Part shown: one piece after another, positions 1-13,470 of the stretch
Layout of the letters: every line of letters begins with the position of its first letter
Numbering within the stretch: position 1 is the stretch's first letter
Assembly: GCA_947184155.2 (NCBI GenBank)
Contig: CAMXCT020000480.1
Location: 42,162 to 106,161 of the forward strand
Direction: 5' to 3'
DNA length: 64,000 nucleotides
From: Cladocopium goreaui
Taxonomy: Eukaryota > Sar > Dinophyceae > Suessiales > Symbiodiniaceae
The notes under the pieces: model-generated
What the model saw: the letters and a program-made list of their open reading frames with translations, nothing else
What the model was told of the DNA's origin: nothing
The model's database searches: none
Position numbers and translations under genes: made by a program

Positions 1-96
1 GTATGTCAGATAGAATGTCAGGGTATTTTTGCAGAAAGAGTGTCAGATAGAAAAATTATCAGACTATATGCTAGAAAGAATGGCAAATAGAATGAC

Positions 97-159
97 ACAA
101 TATATATATATATGTATATATAAATGTGTATATATAAATGTATATATATATATACACAC

Positions 160-227
<68 letters not shown>

Positions 228-330
228 ACATATGTACATATACATATATATATTTACATATACACACACACATATATATATATACACATAGAAATATATA
301 TATATATGTGATATATACCATATATACTTC
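97..330. repeat. TA/TATACA microsatellite
   Basis: Almost uninterrupted alternation of TATA, TACA and TGTA steps. Long open frames on both strands here encode only Tyr/Ile/Cys/Met/Val runs and are artefacts of the repeat, not genes. Confidence 0.95.
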
Positions 331-392
331 CAGACGATATGTGCGAAGCTATGACAGAATAGTGTGTCAGGGCGGGGATCACTCGAAGTTTT

Positions 393-800
393 TGAAATGA
401 ATGAATCTATGGATCTATCTAGGAATCTACGAATGAATCTGTTGACTGGACCTGTGAACCAATCTATGAAAGAACCTAATGAACCTATGAATGAATCTAT
501 AAATGAACCTAATGAATGAACTGAAGCTATGAATGAAATCTACGTGGGCAAACCTAAGGAATGAATCTATGCATGAACCTATTGGATGGACTTATGAATG
601 AATGTATATACTGGATGAATTTATGATTGAGTCTATGAATGAATCCATGAGTAGTCTATGAATAAATCTCTGAACGAATCTATTGGACAAATCTATGGAA
701 CGAACTTATGAAGGCGTCCAAGAATAATCTATGTATAATCATGTATAATCTACGAATAAATCTATGATTCAAACTGTGAATGAAACTAGAAATGAATCTA
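393..800. repeat. Degenerate minisatellite built on ATGAATCTATGAATGAACC
   Basis: Diverged head-to-tail copies of an approximately 16-20 bp unit combining 'gaatgaa' with 'tctatgaat' or 'cctatgaat'. No gene is visible within it. Confidence 0.8.
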
Positions 801-811
801 CGAATGGACCT

Positions 812-900
812 ATCTATATAACTACCTACCTACCTACCTGCCTGCCTGCCTGCCTACCTACCCGTCTACCTATCTACCCATCTACCTCTATACCTATCTA
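812..900. repeat. CTAC/CTGC tetranucleotide tract
   Basis: Runs of ctac, ctgc and ctat tetranucleotides directly follow the minisatellite. Confidence 0.9.
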
Positions 901-3550
901 GCAACCATAATGACAAGGGATTTGACAAACTAAGATGGCAGACGAAAACCAATCCGGCGGTCTAACATAAATTCTGGGAATACAGCCAGTCTCTGTCCTG
1001 ACGCCCAGGCCAGGAAACGTTCTGGATCCATTCCAATTTTGTTGACGCTGCCAGCCTGCCCAAGTATATACCAGTACAATGAACGTTATAAGTTATATGC
1101 CCCTTCCCTCTGTACCCCAAGCCACCCTTTGTTTCCATTCCGAAGCATCCCAGTGCCTGGGAAGGGTTGCCAATGGGCTTCTACCCCAGACACGCAGCGC
1201 GTTCAGCAAAATGCGGGGTTGATTGCTAGAGGTTTGGGGTTCGTACATTGGATCGTACATTGTATGATTCACTGAAACCCTACACATCCTTTTTAGATAG
1301 AACCTGATAGGAGGAAAAATGTGACCATCCCCAAGGCTGGAACTTTATACGTACCAAACTTGACATGTGAGAATATTGGGAAGATCCTCCTTCTGCCTCA
1401 GCATGAGTGTAAGATTAAGTAACCATGACGAGTGATGTTCACCAAAAAACATAACCTAGGACATGAATCAATGAACACTCAACACTGTGAATTTTAACAT
1501 GGAGCTCCCCAAAATATCCAAAAATGCCAGTGAGAGACATCAGAAAAGACCGGTAACACCTCCAGCGGGCTCCCAGGTAGATTCTGCCAGACATGCATCG
1601 CTGCTACTACCGGTGCTTGGAGTCTTCTTGACCCTGGTCACCAGCTGAGATGCTATTGATCTTGGACTTCGGTAGCACCAATGATTTGGATGGTTCCAAT
1701 ATCAGCAGGATATAAGCAACATCATACAACCAACTTTTTAGCCATGTGCTCAAAACTCGTGTTCTGTTAAGCTTGGAATCAGAGATCAACCGCGTTCACT
1801 TGGGATGCCAATCTCTTCGGGCCAAAGATTGGCAGAAGATTGGCCGTTTATTTGTTTGCATCAGATGAAGGCTTGTGTCATAGTGGCTGATTGGCCATCT
1901 ATAAGCAGCCTGTTGGCAGCAGTCTGCCCGTCTGTCAAGTTGAGGCGCTGCGTTACCCATCCCACTTTTCATGTTGCCCAGAGACTGTCCCGCCAAGCGG
2001 GCGTATCTTCAGAATGCCTTAGATTTTTTTTGCCTTGGAAGAAGTTCAGCTTTTCCGCGCCAGGGGATGGAGAAGATCTTTATGTGCAAGTGGATGTGTG
2101 TACATGAATACGTAAACATATGAATATGCATGTATTTGACTTAAGTACGTATATACATGTACATATTATATATGTATAAGATATACACATGATGTGATGC
2201 ATTAAATTGCATATAACAAATATTATACGATATGCACTCGTATTTTGCGTACCGTTGTTATTTCAGGAATTGTAGTAGTATATTTAAAAGTCCAAGGCAC
2301 ATTCCGCATGATCTTCCATGGCCAATTTAACTATGGCCAAGGTAAATTATCAGAGGGTATACTTGACAATGTGGTAAAACCAATAAGAATTGGGGATAAT
2401 GTGAGAATTAGTTGGTGATTGATAATGCCGATTTACAATTGGTGAATGAAGTAAGATATCCCGGTAATGACCATAATGTGGATAATAAGACATGATATAA
2501 TATATATTCTATAATCCCACATGATATTATACCAATAATACTGACCAATTGGGGATAACAATAATATTGTCCCGATAATGATATAACTGGTGATTGATGG
2601 TGGTGATTTAATGGGATATACTCCGACAAACCAAATTGGTAACACCAAAAAACCTACTATGACCCGGGATGAAAAACCTGCCACCCATAAAATTGGTATT
2701 GCTGGGCATTGGGTAAAAACCCATGCAATATTCAGTATTTCCATGTTGGTTTCCATATTCTTATAGCCAGTACACTGCTGTATCATATATGTCATGCATC
2801 GCATATCATATACATGGTATACGCTAGACTCTATATCCTATATGATAAACGATAGATGATATATTATATTTGATATCGTACAGTTACATTACAAATCAAG
2901 TGTTGTATATATCTATATATAGAACACGCTACAATTTGTATAGTGTATATATATATATATACATTCACATACATTCGATAGTGTATGCATTGTAACTTCA
3001 GTAGTTGTTACACATTGAAACACATATATACATGTATTGTATGTACTCAATATCTAACATCAGAAAGTGTATGTCAGCATGACCACTTTTGGACACCGAT
3101 TGCTCGTTCATTAACCCTTGGCTCGCTGTCATCTTCATCGGGGTCCGTCCCCACAACTCGCCCAACCATCTGCGATTTCTACCTGGTGGACTTTGCAGCT
3201 GGTTGCAGGAGCCTGACTTTTTTTTGGCCACGGCCACAGCCACCGTCGCTGACCGTCGCTGAAATTGGGCGGCATCATCTTTTTTTGGAAACTGATGTCG
3301 TAAACCCAAAGTGGAATGACCCTACCAGGATCGAAGTGAGAAAAAAGGTGTGCGAAGTATCCAGTGGTGAATGGATGGAGCGGTTGGTTCGCTGGTGTTT
3401 TTTCCAACTTTTCCCGCTACAAATGGAGTAATAGACCCACATGATAGCATATCAATCAAAGGATGACTCATTTCAATCTTGTCTGCTGAGAGAGTACTGT
3501 TATTGGATGCACAAGTCGCTGTGTTCTCAGCGCACAAAACCTCCTGAGTT
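901..3550. other. No confident gene; AT-rich intergenic or intronic DNA
   Basis: Mixed-composition DNA with AT-rich stretches at about 2,100-2,300 and 2,780-3,000. A 148-codon open frame on the + strand (2,985-3,431) has no motif I recognise and competes with open frames on the other strand, so I do not call it. Confidence 0.5.
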
Positions 3551-3672
3551 GCCATCGCTCCCACGGGCCCCCGGAGGGCCCCCGGAGGCCGCGCGATGTG
3601 TGATGCGCCGATCTTCGTCAATGAGAACGGCATCCTACTCTTCAAGTACCGCATGGTGCCTCGAAAGGGCAG
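3551..3672 (+). CDS. Candidate internal exon, function unknown
   Basis: A GC-rich island between AT-rich flanks. The frame reading DAPIFVNENGILLFKYR (3,605-3,652) is open from a TGA at about 3,545 and reaches a clean GT donor after position 3,672 (AAGGGCAG then gttaaacc), leaving phase 2. An acceptor could be at 3,587 (CGGAG then GCC) or further upstream. The pattern 'NENGxLLFxYR' faintly resembles a beta-propeller blade of GH43/GH32-like glycosidases, but that is a guess. The next supported exon downstream (9,850) starts in the compatible phase, so the two could belong to one gene across a 6.2 kb intron. Confidence 0.3.
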
Positions 3673-5650
3673 GTTAAACCTGGTGTGATCTCTGGAAGTG
3701 TCCGGGAAAGATCAGCAATGATCAGCATATCGGCCCAAAAATGAACAGATTCAAGACTTAAACAGGGTTAGCGCGTGTGAAAGCACACAATTTCATCTGA
3801 TGCAAAAACAGGCCACACCATGGCATGTTTTATGTGGGGTCAATAAAAGGTATCCCCAAAATCAAATGGTTTCTCATTTCCTCAAAAAAAATCCAGGTGT
3901 TTTCAGCCGTGAGCACGGCATCTGAGATGGTTTTGACTTTTGATATATTTCTAGGCACCATGAAAGCACCAGTCTCTGGAAAGCTACTTGGTATACGTAA
4001 AACTTGGATATCCCTCAACTGGACTTGGCTACCAAAACCATGGTTGTACCACCCAATCTATGAATGATGATCAGGATTGTCATTATAAGTCAGCTGGGAA
4101 CCCCCAAAGGAACACACTATTATCTCGCTTTCCAATTGTTGGCTATGATCCATGTTATATGTATATGTATATATATATATATATTAGCATCCCTTATATT
4201 ATGGTAAACACATTAATGTAAATATATTATGGTATAACTATTTTTAATGTATACTTATATTTGTACATAATAGCATAAATATACAACATAATATTTATCA
4301 TATATATATATACATCATAATATATATATACACATCATATCGTATTTCATAAAATATTCCCCACATGTTCTCGGGATTCTCCAAGGCACGAGGCACTTGT
4401 TACTGGAACCTCGGCCGGTCGAGGGAGAGATGGCTTGAGGATTGGTGTTTTCTTTCATTGGGATGATGATGTCATAGATCTACCAGTGCCATCTATGATC
4501 TTTGAGTTGATTGATGTTGATTTCTTTTTGGTTATATAGATATTTTGCAATGGAAGCCTCTTACAATGGAGTTGAAAAAGGACTTTGCTAAAGATGCTCA
4601 AGCGAACAAGCAAAGATCAGGGTCCCCAGTTCTACAGTGGGTTCGATGATGTCTAAGGATTTCACAGCCCAAGAATGAAGCGTGGTAACATAGCACTGAG
4701 GGTTGTGGAGATGTTGGGATTTCTGGACCATCTTGACATGATGCACCAGAATTTGCGTGCCCCCTTTAGCTTCAGCAACACCATTGCACCATTGATGGAA
4801 TGCAGGTCCAACTAGTGTCTCCCCATGATTTCATGATGGGATTCATGGCAGCCCAGCAGCTGGCATGCCATGGCAGGTCGTAGATGACTGAAACCTGACA
4901 CAGCTCCTAGATGTGATGTGGGGATAGGTCAAAAACCTGGTTATTTTTGGGATATTCTTTTGGGGATGAACATCTGTGAGTACTGGCAATTTGGGCGTGA
5001 AAACCAGGGTACGAGAGTTTGGCGTGGAAGATCTGTGCGCGTTTTACAGCTCCAGCTGGAGCTTTTGGTTGACAACACAGGGCAAGAGGAAATCCCAATT
5101 TGTGAGTTTTCAGGGTAGGGTGAAATGCACTTCCACCTCTAAGATCCTCTCCAGGAAAAAGAATAGATCTTGGCCCATGATTCGTCCATATCGCTCGGGG
5201 TCCAACAAATCTTGACCAAAACCCGAATTTCTTGGCTGCTTCTACCCCCTTTGTTGGTTCCCATCTTTGTTTGATCTGATACGATATCCCAAGTGTGAAC
5301 ATATGATAGTGTGAACATATGATATCTGGTTCCCCAAACATATACCACCATATACATATATATAATATGTGGTCACCGCCCCCCAGAAATTAAGTGGCAT
5401 ATTATAAAGATATGCCACCCTGCTCTTTTACAGAATCCCAAGATGTCCAAGCACTACTCCAAACGCATTCGACCAATGAGTGGACTCACCCTTTCCTTCT
5501 GCAGTCTTACAATGCATAAACTATTAATCCTGAAACCTAACTCAAGTGGCTTGCATTACACCCGCAGTGCAGATTCCAGTTAAAAATCTTGTAGAAAAAT
5601 GTAGAAAGTATCAAGGTTGTAGATGTTTGGATACATTCAGCACTCACTTT
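3673..5650. other. No confident gene
   Basis: Contains a TA-rich stretch at 4,150-4,340 and a moderately GC-rich stretch at 4,900-5,220 with open frames on both strands (144 codons on the minus strand, 66-79 on the plus). None shows a family motif or paired splice sites I could defend. Confidence 0.4.
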
Positions 5651-6560
5651 GTGCTGGGACCAAGGAACTTCCATATGTAATATACAATGAATATACCTTG
5701 ATTATAGCTTCAATATACCTTTGATTTACCATTTTATTGACCATGAAAATATCTTGAATAAACCTTCAATATACCTTTAGTATACCTTGAATATGCCTTT
5801 TAAATACAATCTAGTACACCTTTGAGATTCCTTTAGTATACTGTTTCATATACTTTTGGCATACCATTTGATATACGAGGAATCTACCTCTAATAATATA
5901 CCTTAAATACCGTCAAAATAAATATCTTTAATATACCATTTAATATACCTGCAGCATACCGGTTCATATAGCACGAGTATACCTTGAATATACCATATTC
6001 CCTTAATCTACCTGCAATATGCCTGTATTATACCCTTTAATATCCCTGTAATTTACCATTGAGTTTGTTTGTAGCATACCATGTAATATACAAAGAATAT
6101 ATGTTTGGTTTATCTGCAATATACCTCAGTATACCATGTCATTGACCAGGAAATATCTTTAATAGACCTTTAATATACCTTTAATATACCTTTAATATAC
6201 AATCTAATACACCTGTAATGTCGCATTTAAGATACCTTTAGGTTACCTTTAACATACAATTGTATGGTTCATTAAAGTATCTTTATAAAATGTGCCTGTA
6301 CTATACCTCTACAATACCTTTCTTAACCAACGAAATTTGATTTCCAGTTGCCTTTTAAATACCATTAATATATATATATAGTACATATATATATATATGT
6401 TCTTTTACCATTTCATGTCCAATTAAATAATGCAATTCGTATTTAATATATCAATGTGTGTAATACATGATCTAAAATGCCGTTTTATTTGCCTTTACTA
6501 AACCATGAATACATGCATATAAACCTTTCATATGTGTTCAGTATACCATAGTATACGTTC
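5650..6560. repeat. Degenerate minisatellite, unit about ATATACCTTTA
   Basis: About 900 bp of diverged copies of 'aatataccttta', spaced mostly 15-25 bp apart, with variants in -accattta, -acctgca and -acctttga. No gene. Confidence 0.85.
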
Positions 6561-6689
6561 GATATATGTGTTGAATTCTCTCTAGATACACATGCTTCTT
6601 ACTCTGGCCCTATTCATCAAAAAACACACATGTCCAAAGAAAAAGTGTAAAACATACATTATCGGGGGTCCTGGGGGGGGCGCTTCGAA

Positions 6690-7110
6690 TATATATATAT
6701 ACACAGATAATATTACATATATACATAATTATATATATACATAATCATATATATATATACATATGTCTACATAGCTATATATATACACATAATTATATGT
6801 AGATACATAATTGTATTTATATATATGTATATATGCACATCATATACTATGTATATACATCATTATTTATACACATAATATCATATATACATAATAATAT
6901 ATATATACATAATTATATGTATATATATATATACAAAATTATATGTACATATATATACATAATTACATATATATATACATAATTATATATATACATAATT
7001 ATATATGTATATATATACATAATTATATATATATATATACATAATTAGATTTATATACATAGTTATGTACATATATATATATATATGTATATATACCGTA
7101 TGAAAAAAGA
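6690..7110. repeat. TA-rich microsatellite with ATACATAATTAT units
   Basis: Repeated 'atatatatacataattat' units. The block is non-coding. Confidence 0.9.
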
Positions 7111-7289
7111 CGGGTCATTTCATGATTATTATCATTATTATTCGTTTATAACCATTATATATATATGTCTATAATGTACATATTTAGTCACAGGTTAAGG
7201 CGGCATATCATAACTCATTGAACATTGTTCGAACATACCTACATCATGTATGGCTAGACAGGGCCCGGGCAAAACGAGCCCATGCATCG

Positions 7290-7600
7290 CATATGTTTCA
7301 CTAAATTGTCCGTATTTTTCACTATGTTTCACTAGGCTTCAACATGTGCCACTATTGGTCACTATCTCTATCACCATTTATGGTTCTCTATTTTTCACTA
7401 AATGTCACTATATTTGACTATTTTTCAGTATTTTTCACTATTTTTCATTATATATGTTTCATTATTTTTCACTAAACGATGTCATTAATTTTCATTATTT
7501 TTCATTATTTTTCATTAAATTTCGCTAAATCCAACTACTGTAAATTTTCAACCCTTTAAATTTCACTAAATGCCACTAAATCTTCCTTATTTTTGGGTGG
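7290..7600. repeat. TTTTTCACTA minisatellite
   Basis: Diverged tandem copies of 'tttttcacta' and 'tgtttcacta', about 10-12 bp each, fading out at about 7,590. Confidence 0.85.
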
Positions 7601-8191
7601 TCTCGTTTTGGGCTCTTAAAGAACATATGACTACAAGGTGGGTCCCCCAGTCATGTTTGTCAGTTATAGACCCCATGAACTATAGTTGTAGTTACCACAA
7701 ACCCTAGTTCTTGGAGCAATTTGCATCAACTTAGCTATCCTTCGGGTGCCCCACCTGTTAACATCCATTTGGTTCCATGGCCTTCCCAGCTGTAAAGCTG
7801 AACATCCCACGATTATGGTAACATCTACCCTTGTTGTAACTATCATTATAGATTATTATTACCAATTATTATCAATATTGATATATCACTATTGTGATGA
7901 TCATTTGCTGAGTTTCCGCCCATGACGATTGTTCTTCTGGTTGCCATCCCCATCAAACCTGAGTAATATAACTATTAATGATACTTAAACAATAGTAGTA
8001 ACATGTAGATTTCATTACTATTACTATGACTAATTATCACGACTATATAACTCTATATATATACATATATATATATAAGAACTATAATTAGTCCGATTCC
8101 GATTTCGATATATGTGATAAGAATACATTACCTCGACTAATTATCATGACTATATATATATATATATATTCACCCCGCTTCGCGTGGGGTG

Positions 8192-8815
8192 GCCGCCCAC
8201 ACCGCAGGTTTATTTCGGTCCGTGAGAGGGGCTAAGGGTGGTTTTCCCCCGTGGGGGCTCTTCAGGCTAAGAAGTTTCAATAAGAAATCCTTCCAAAACA
8301 TGGTTTTTGACAGTGTTTTTCCAATGTTTCCAGTCAAACAGACGGTAATTTACACGTTTTTTGCCATAAAGGCAGTAAATCCTTCCAAAACATTGCTTTT
8401 GACAGTGTTTTTGTAATGTTTCCAGTCAAGCATACGGTAATTTACACGTTTTTTGCTATAACGTCAGTCCAAAACACTTGTTTTTGCAGTGTTTTCAATG
8501 CTCTGGCATCCAAAAACCCTGCAAAATCTTGCTATGTACAATGTTTTTTTCATTTTTGGCCGTTTTTCCCTTGCCGGAAAGCTACCAAAATGACCCAAAA
8601 TTCCATTTCAATACCCTCTTGCGCTCAGACACCCAAAAATCCTCGAAAAATGTCGAAAACACCACCGTATTCTGGTCTCGGTGCGAAACCGTTTTTGGCC
8701 CCCCCCCAGCTAAAGCTGATATAGCGACTGCTATATTAACAAATGTCATTGAGCATTTAGTGTTGCTGTTGCCCCCCAATAAGCACGCCTTCACCGCCAA
8801 AGCGGTGTGGGCGGA
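8192..8815. mobile_element. Possible inverted-repeat-bounded element
   Basis: A 13-bp sequence, ccgcccacaccgc (8,193-8,205), recurs as an exact inverse copy (gcggtgtgggcgg, 8,802-8,814). The segment differs from its TA-rich flanks: (TA)n lies immediately outside the left arm and a 'tatata' outside the right. A small hairpin (caccccgc ... gcgtggggtg, 8,171-8,191) abuts the left arm. Inside are a 92-bp tandem repeat and overlapping short open frames without a recognised product. Insertion as a non-autonomous DNA transposon is inference from the arms; no target-site duplication is certain. Confidence 0.3.
8285..8505. repeat. 92-bp tandem repeat, about 2.5 copies
   Basis: Copies begin at 8,286 and 8,378 (aatccttccaaaacat...) with a partial third near 8,468. 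Each carries a ttgacagtgtttt core and, in the first two, ggtaatttacacgtttttt. Confidence 0.85.
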
Positions 8816-9849
8816 CTTATATAACTGATCTGAATCGGAAATCAGGGTCAAACATCAGGTACTTTTCCCGCGAGGGCGACCTCAGCCGCTCGGATGGGGA
8901 TTTCTATCGGGTGAAGAGCGACCTCAGGACCGACCGCCCTGGGACCGGGACGGGACCCCCGTTGGGACCGGTACGGGAAGCGGGACACTGGACGTGTTGA
9001 CGTGGTGGATTTGACCAAACAGCCGGGGAGACTGAGATGATTTGTGAAGCCACAGACTTTTTGGTGTTTTTTTTTGTTTTGGAACATCACCAAGTGGAAG
9101 ATGATTTGGGATATTATCCACACAGACGGACAACCAGCAGAAACTCTGATTTGATCAGCAAGAACTGAAATGTAAACAAGAAATGGATGTTGAAACATCA
9201 AACTTCGGGCGCTGAACCGTGAAACATTTGCTCTTGCTGTGAACGGAAGAAAATGGCGGCTTGACCATTTGGATTTAGCGGATTTGGATTTAGCGGCAGT
9301 GAAGATATACATAAAAAGTACAGTAATCGTCAAAAGCATGGTTTTAAAATAACAAACTGGATTTTAGCCAACGAAATCGGATTGAAAAAACATGCAGAAG
9401 GGGGTGGGCCCCACAATTGCAGATTGCTTGGATTCTTTCCACAGATACAACCAGTTTGGTACTTCATAATTTTCCCAGCTTATTGGTCCGTGATCTACCA
9501 TTATTTTGGCGGGGACTAAGTCAAACCCCCATGTTGTCCATCCTATGAGTGTTTTCTTCACGATTCACCATGGTTTTACATTTGATAAAAATCCAGGTAT
9601 GGTAAGGTATGGTCATGTATAGTCGGGTATATATATATATACACATATATATGCATGCCCGTTTTCTGTCAAACTTACCCAAATTTGTGTGTTAAACCCA
9701 AGTTTTTCGAGACCAAAACCCTAGCTTTTGCCGCCTGAAGCTCAATTTTTCCGGGTCAAGCGGTCAACTACTGTTTTTTTTGGTGCAAGCGCAACTTTGT
9801 GTTGGGGCGGGTAAAAACTCTCCATGTTTCTTGGGATCCCTTGCCCCAG
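8816..9849. other. No confident gene; short GGGACCGG-rich patch
   Basis: A GC-rich patch at 8,870-9,000 contains imperfect 'gggaccgg(g/t)acgg' repeats and open frames on both strands. I could not attach splice sites or a family to it. Confidence 0.4.
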
Positions 9850-11590
9850 GACGCGTCCGCCCCTGGAGGGTTGGACCTTTGAAGCATGTCCTTTGGGCCG
9901 TCAGACCCAGGCGCCCCTGCGGGACTTGAGATTTATGGCTCCTTTTACTGCTGTGTTCACACGAAGTTCCAACGGCGAACTATCATCACCCCTATGAAAC
10001 CAGGTAGTACATCCCCAACAAACTCAACTTTTGTGGCTATATATGATTGTGTCTAAAGATAGTGTATAGCTTCAAATGGCCATGTAAAACTTGGGAAATT
10101 CATGGTTCGCCCAGTTCGCCCATGGATGATTGTCCGTCTCCCAATCTCAGTGAGGTGCCAACCTTGACGTTCTGTGGAGAAGACGAGGAGGACGTGGAGG
10201 TTGGGACTAACTAACTCGCCATTGGGGCTTATGCAATCGAGTATTGGGATTTCTCAACCAAAATCACTCGAGCTTTTGATGGATTTTTTGATGAATTGTT
10301 GCTTTTTCAACCCCTGACTTGGTAAAAAATGGTCAGGTTTATTGATGTTTATTGTTGGTTTTAACATAAGAACATGACGAGAACAACGAGCCATACTCAA
10401 TTGGGTTTCATCTTTGGAATTAGGGCGTTCCTATGATAACCCCACTCAATCCCCAATACGGCTATTGGATTGACCGTCTTCAGCTACATCAAACTTTGGT
10501 TGCTAGCTGGCGTGGTAAATTCAACAGCATACTATGCGTTCCCGTTCTGGTAATTCTGGATGTTGATGTCGAATTCTTGGGTCGACCGCATGGCCATTAC
10601 ATGTACCCTCTGGTTATTTAACATAGCCATGGTATAGATGGCCCATTTATAGATGTTTTTCCCATTAAAACCTCCATTTATAATGGATTTTCCATGGCTA
10701 TGTTAAATAACCATAAGGTAAGTGATGCACGGTGCCAACATGTTTGATGGTCACATCCCAATGATATCTCCAATATGACCGAAAACATTCATTTCAGTGG
10801 GTTTAGATCTTGAGTCAAACACACAGACCCTTGGGGTTTGCCCAAGAGCAGAATAGAGTCAAAACCAACGTCAGAGGATAAGCCAATATCAGCAGTTCTA
10901 ATGGCTTCCATACATTATGATGTTGTAACTGATACTATTATCTTCGTTGTTACTGTTATCAGCATGATATCATTGTGACGACTATTGCCAATGGTTGATG
11001 CTATCGTTCATTGTAATTCCATTTGCTCTCATCATTCTTAATCCCATTCCTCAAATATGAGACTATTAAACACCGCATTGTATGGTACCGAATAGAGGTG
11101 ATTTCACCCCTACATCCACCATGGTTAAACTCGTCGGTGTCTAATATGAGCAGTTCTTTTTTCCATTTGCTATCACCAGTCTTAGTGCCCAACCAGATAC
11201 CCATGTCATTAAACTATACACTATATATATATATATTGTATAAACTATTCATTACGACTATCCATGTCAGTTGAATACACGTGTGCATATATCTCCATAC
11301 TAAAAAACTATATCCCTTTGTCAGTTTATATCCATATCAATACTACAACTACTTCTATATACATATGTGCACATATTCATGCATTGTTATATACATGCAT
11401 ATATTCAATTACAACTATATAACTACAACTATATCATGCCTATACTTACTAGATCCATAGTAAGACTATACTATAACTATATTAGTACTACATATCCATA
11501 GCAGAATATCAGCCATGTCAGTTTTTTTCTCAGGAGTCGACTGATGATGGTACCTCTGATGCTAGCGATTCCTCCGAGCAGCAGAAATGA
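9850..11590 (+). CDS. 3' end of an unknown gene: three exons and an acidic C-terminus
   Basis: Three exon-like segments join in frame: 9,850-9,918 (acceptor ccccag then G, donor GC), 10,151-10,199 (acceptor ctcag, donor GT after GTGGAG) and 11,534-11,590 (acceptor tttttttctcag then G, ending in TGA at 11,588). The joined tail is strongly acidic: CGEDEEDVE, then ESTDDGTSDASDSSEQQK and stop. Phases 2-to-2 and 0-to-0 agree at both junctions, and the last acceptor has an excellent polypyrimidine tract. I do not recognise the protein; the exon at 3,551-3,672 could be an upstream part. An inverted-repeat element (10,605-10,719) sits in the last intron. This rests only on splice-site logic and codon continuity. 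Confidence 0.4.
10605..10719. mobile_element. Short inverted-repeat element, family A (copy A1)
   Basis: The left arm accctctggttatttaaca (10,605 on) extends into tagccatgg. The right arm reads ccatggctatgttaaataa then ccataaggt, its near-exact inverse. The total is 115 bp. Other copies are at 22,167, 46,067 and 56,046, with a half copy at 26,517. Confidence 0.75.
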
Positions 11591-13144
11591 TGACCAGCAG
11601 TGACTCGGTGAACCCGTGGCCGGTCCTGTGGAGTGTGACTTGCTGATGACTTTGCTGATTTTCCCAATGGTAAATCCATTACTTGGGGAATCCACAGTGG
11701 ATATGTTTTATTTTTTGGAAGTTCCTTAAGCAAATCTAAGACCATCCATTTTGTGTCTTATTTGCTAAACTACCAATAGGCTCGTTTGTGGCGAAGTAAA
11801 AGTTGCAGAGACCAGCCCACATACTGCGTTTGCCGTGTTCTGCCATGTGAGCAATGTTCATACATAACCCCTGTTCGTTGATTAGCGCACGGGATGACAG
11901 TAATCCTTATCAACTAACCCAATATTTTCTTGAATGGTGCAGGGTCTTGAACACCGTTCATGTGTCCGTTTCAGTTTCAGTCAATGCTTCGATTGGTCCC
12001 TCAGTCGATCTTCGATCGCTTCGATCCAAGGTCTAAACCATGTTGCCTGTGTGGTTCCAGGCATGACTTGAGCAATTCCTCAACCCTCTGTTGGTTAATA
12101 GATACATGAGATTAAACTTGTAGAGATCATTGTTGTTGTTGTTGTTGTTCCTATTGTTATCTTATTATTTCTGTTGTTGCCATTGTTGTTGTTACTCTCC
12201 GAATCCCTATCAACCAGTGAAGGTTTGGGCAATGCTCAGATTGGACCACTGTAGGAGTCTGTAGGAGGCCTAGCCAAACGAGCTGACCGTCGTTTATGTG
12301 CCCCACTGAGCAGTGGGGCGTTTGTACAGCTGCCGCGCCGTCCTGTGCAGTTTGTGAAACGTGCAGCGGTGTGAAAAGAAGCAGTTGAATCAGAAATCTT
12401 TCTTTTTGGTAAACTACAGGTATGGTGACCTCACAACGTCCTTACCAGAATGACGCTTAGTCCAGCCTAGGGATCGTTATTGAGAACCGCATCCTTTATT
12501 GGCATGACATGATAACAGGATGCTATCCCAGCATCATAGCATCATGCTATCCCAGTATCAGACTACCTCAGCCATGGTCATATCCCAGCCATCAAAGCTG
12601 CATTTTTGGCGGCAGGTCTATAAAACAGCACCTTTGTGTAGTCATTCCGAGTGCTACCATCATCAAAATTTGGCATATAGATATATTAACGACTTTTACT
12701 ATACACATAAATAGCGGTTTTAAAGTTTAGGGTCGCGGCAAAAACAGAAAACTTTCAGTCACACATTCACGCCCCAATGATGCCCCTAAGAAAAAGTAAG
12801 ATGTCGCTGATGTTTCTGGAGGGTCCAGGTGCGTGATCTGAATTGGGTTTGCACAGGATAGCGAGGATTCAAGAAGCATCTTCTTGTTCTTGTTCTTGAC
12901 CTTTTTCTTTTCTTCTTCCCCCTTATCTTCGTATTGCGACTGGTGTTGTCAAGGCGTTATTTTTCTGGTTTGCTCTTGCAGTTCATTCTGTCTTGGCATT
13001 GGATGAACATAAAGCGAACCATCATGATTCGACAGCAAAAGGGCCAGTAACGTGAGGTGCCCCGTTCTTGAGCCATACCCACCTGTCAGACTCAAAGTCG
13101 CTAGGGTGGATAGGTCAATAGATCTGAATAGTACTAGTACCAAC
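11591..13144. other. No confident gene; one weak exon-like island
   Basis: A short GC-rich island at 12,314-12,374 reads GAFVQLPRRPVQFVK after a cag acceptor, with either a GT donor at 12,361 or a TGA at 12,372. A (TTG)n tract lies at 12,130-12,190. The rest is AT-rich without features. Confidence 0.35.
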
Positions 13145-13470
13145 ATGTCTGCTGCAACAACTGCAGCAGTGTTCAGATCACGCATCCACCGTCCGCCACG
13201 ATCCAATGGTACACTGACTGAACTTTAGTTTGTAAGATTAATGATACGGTAAAGTTTGTTTCTGGTTTTTTTCCCATTCAACGGAGAGTCGTATATTTGT
13301 ACCGCAAACTCCAATTAAACATCACCTTGCCTAAAGGTAAAAGCAATGTCAATGAGCTCAGTGAGCCACCCCCGGTTTCCCACCCAGGATTTGCTCAAGC
13401 AGGTCGAGTTCTCAGAGCCGCGGGATGAACGGGATGACAGGGATGATCTGAAGTCATCATCCATATCTGG
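13145..13470 (+). CDS. Candidate exons of an unknown gene
   Basis: The better part is 13,388-13,470: acceptor cacccag then G, an open frame reading DLLKQVEFSEPRDERDDRDD, and a GT donor (TCTGG then gtgagg), ending in phase 2. Upstream, an ATG at 13,145 begins MSAATTAAVFRSRIHRPPRS and could be a first exon joined through a GA donor near 13,221; that join is tentative. The frame is also open upstream of the ATG to about 13,030. The protein is highly charged and I do not recognise it. The LINE starts 315 bp downstream, so it may lie in the following intron. Confidence 0.35.

Noticed and set aside
4907..5341. 144-codon minus-strand open frame
   Set aside because: No motif, competing open frames on the + strand, no splice signals, and the only minus-strand candidate in the window.
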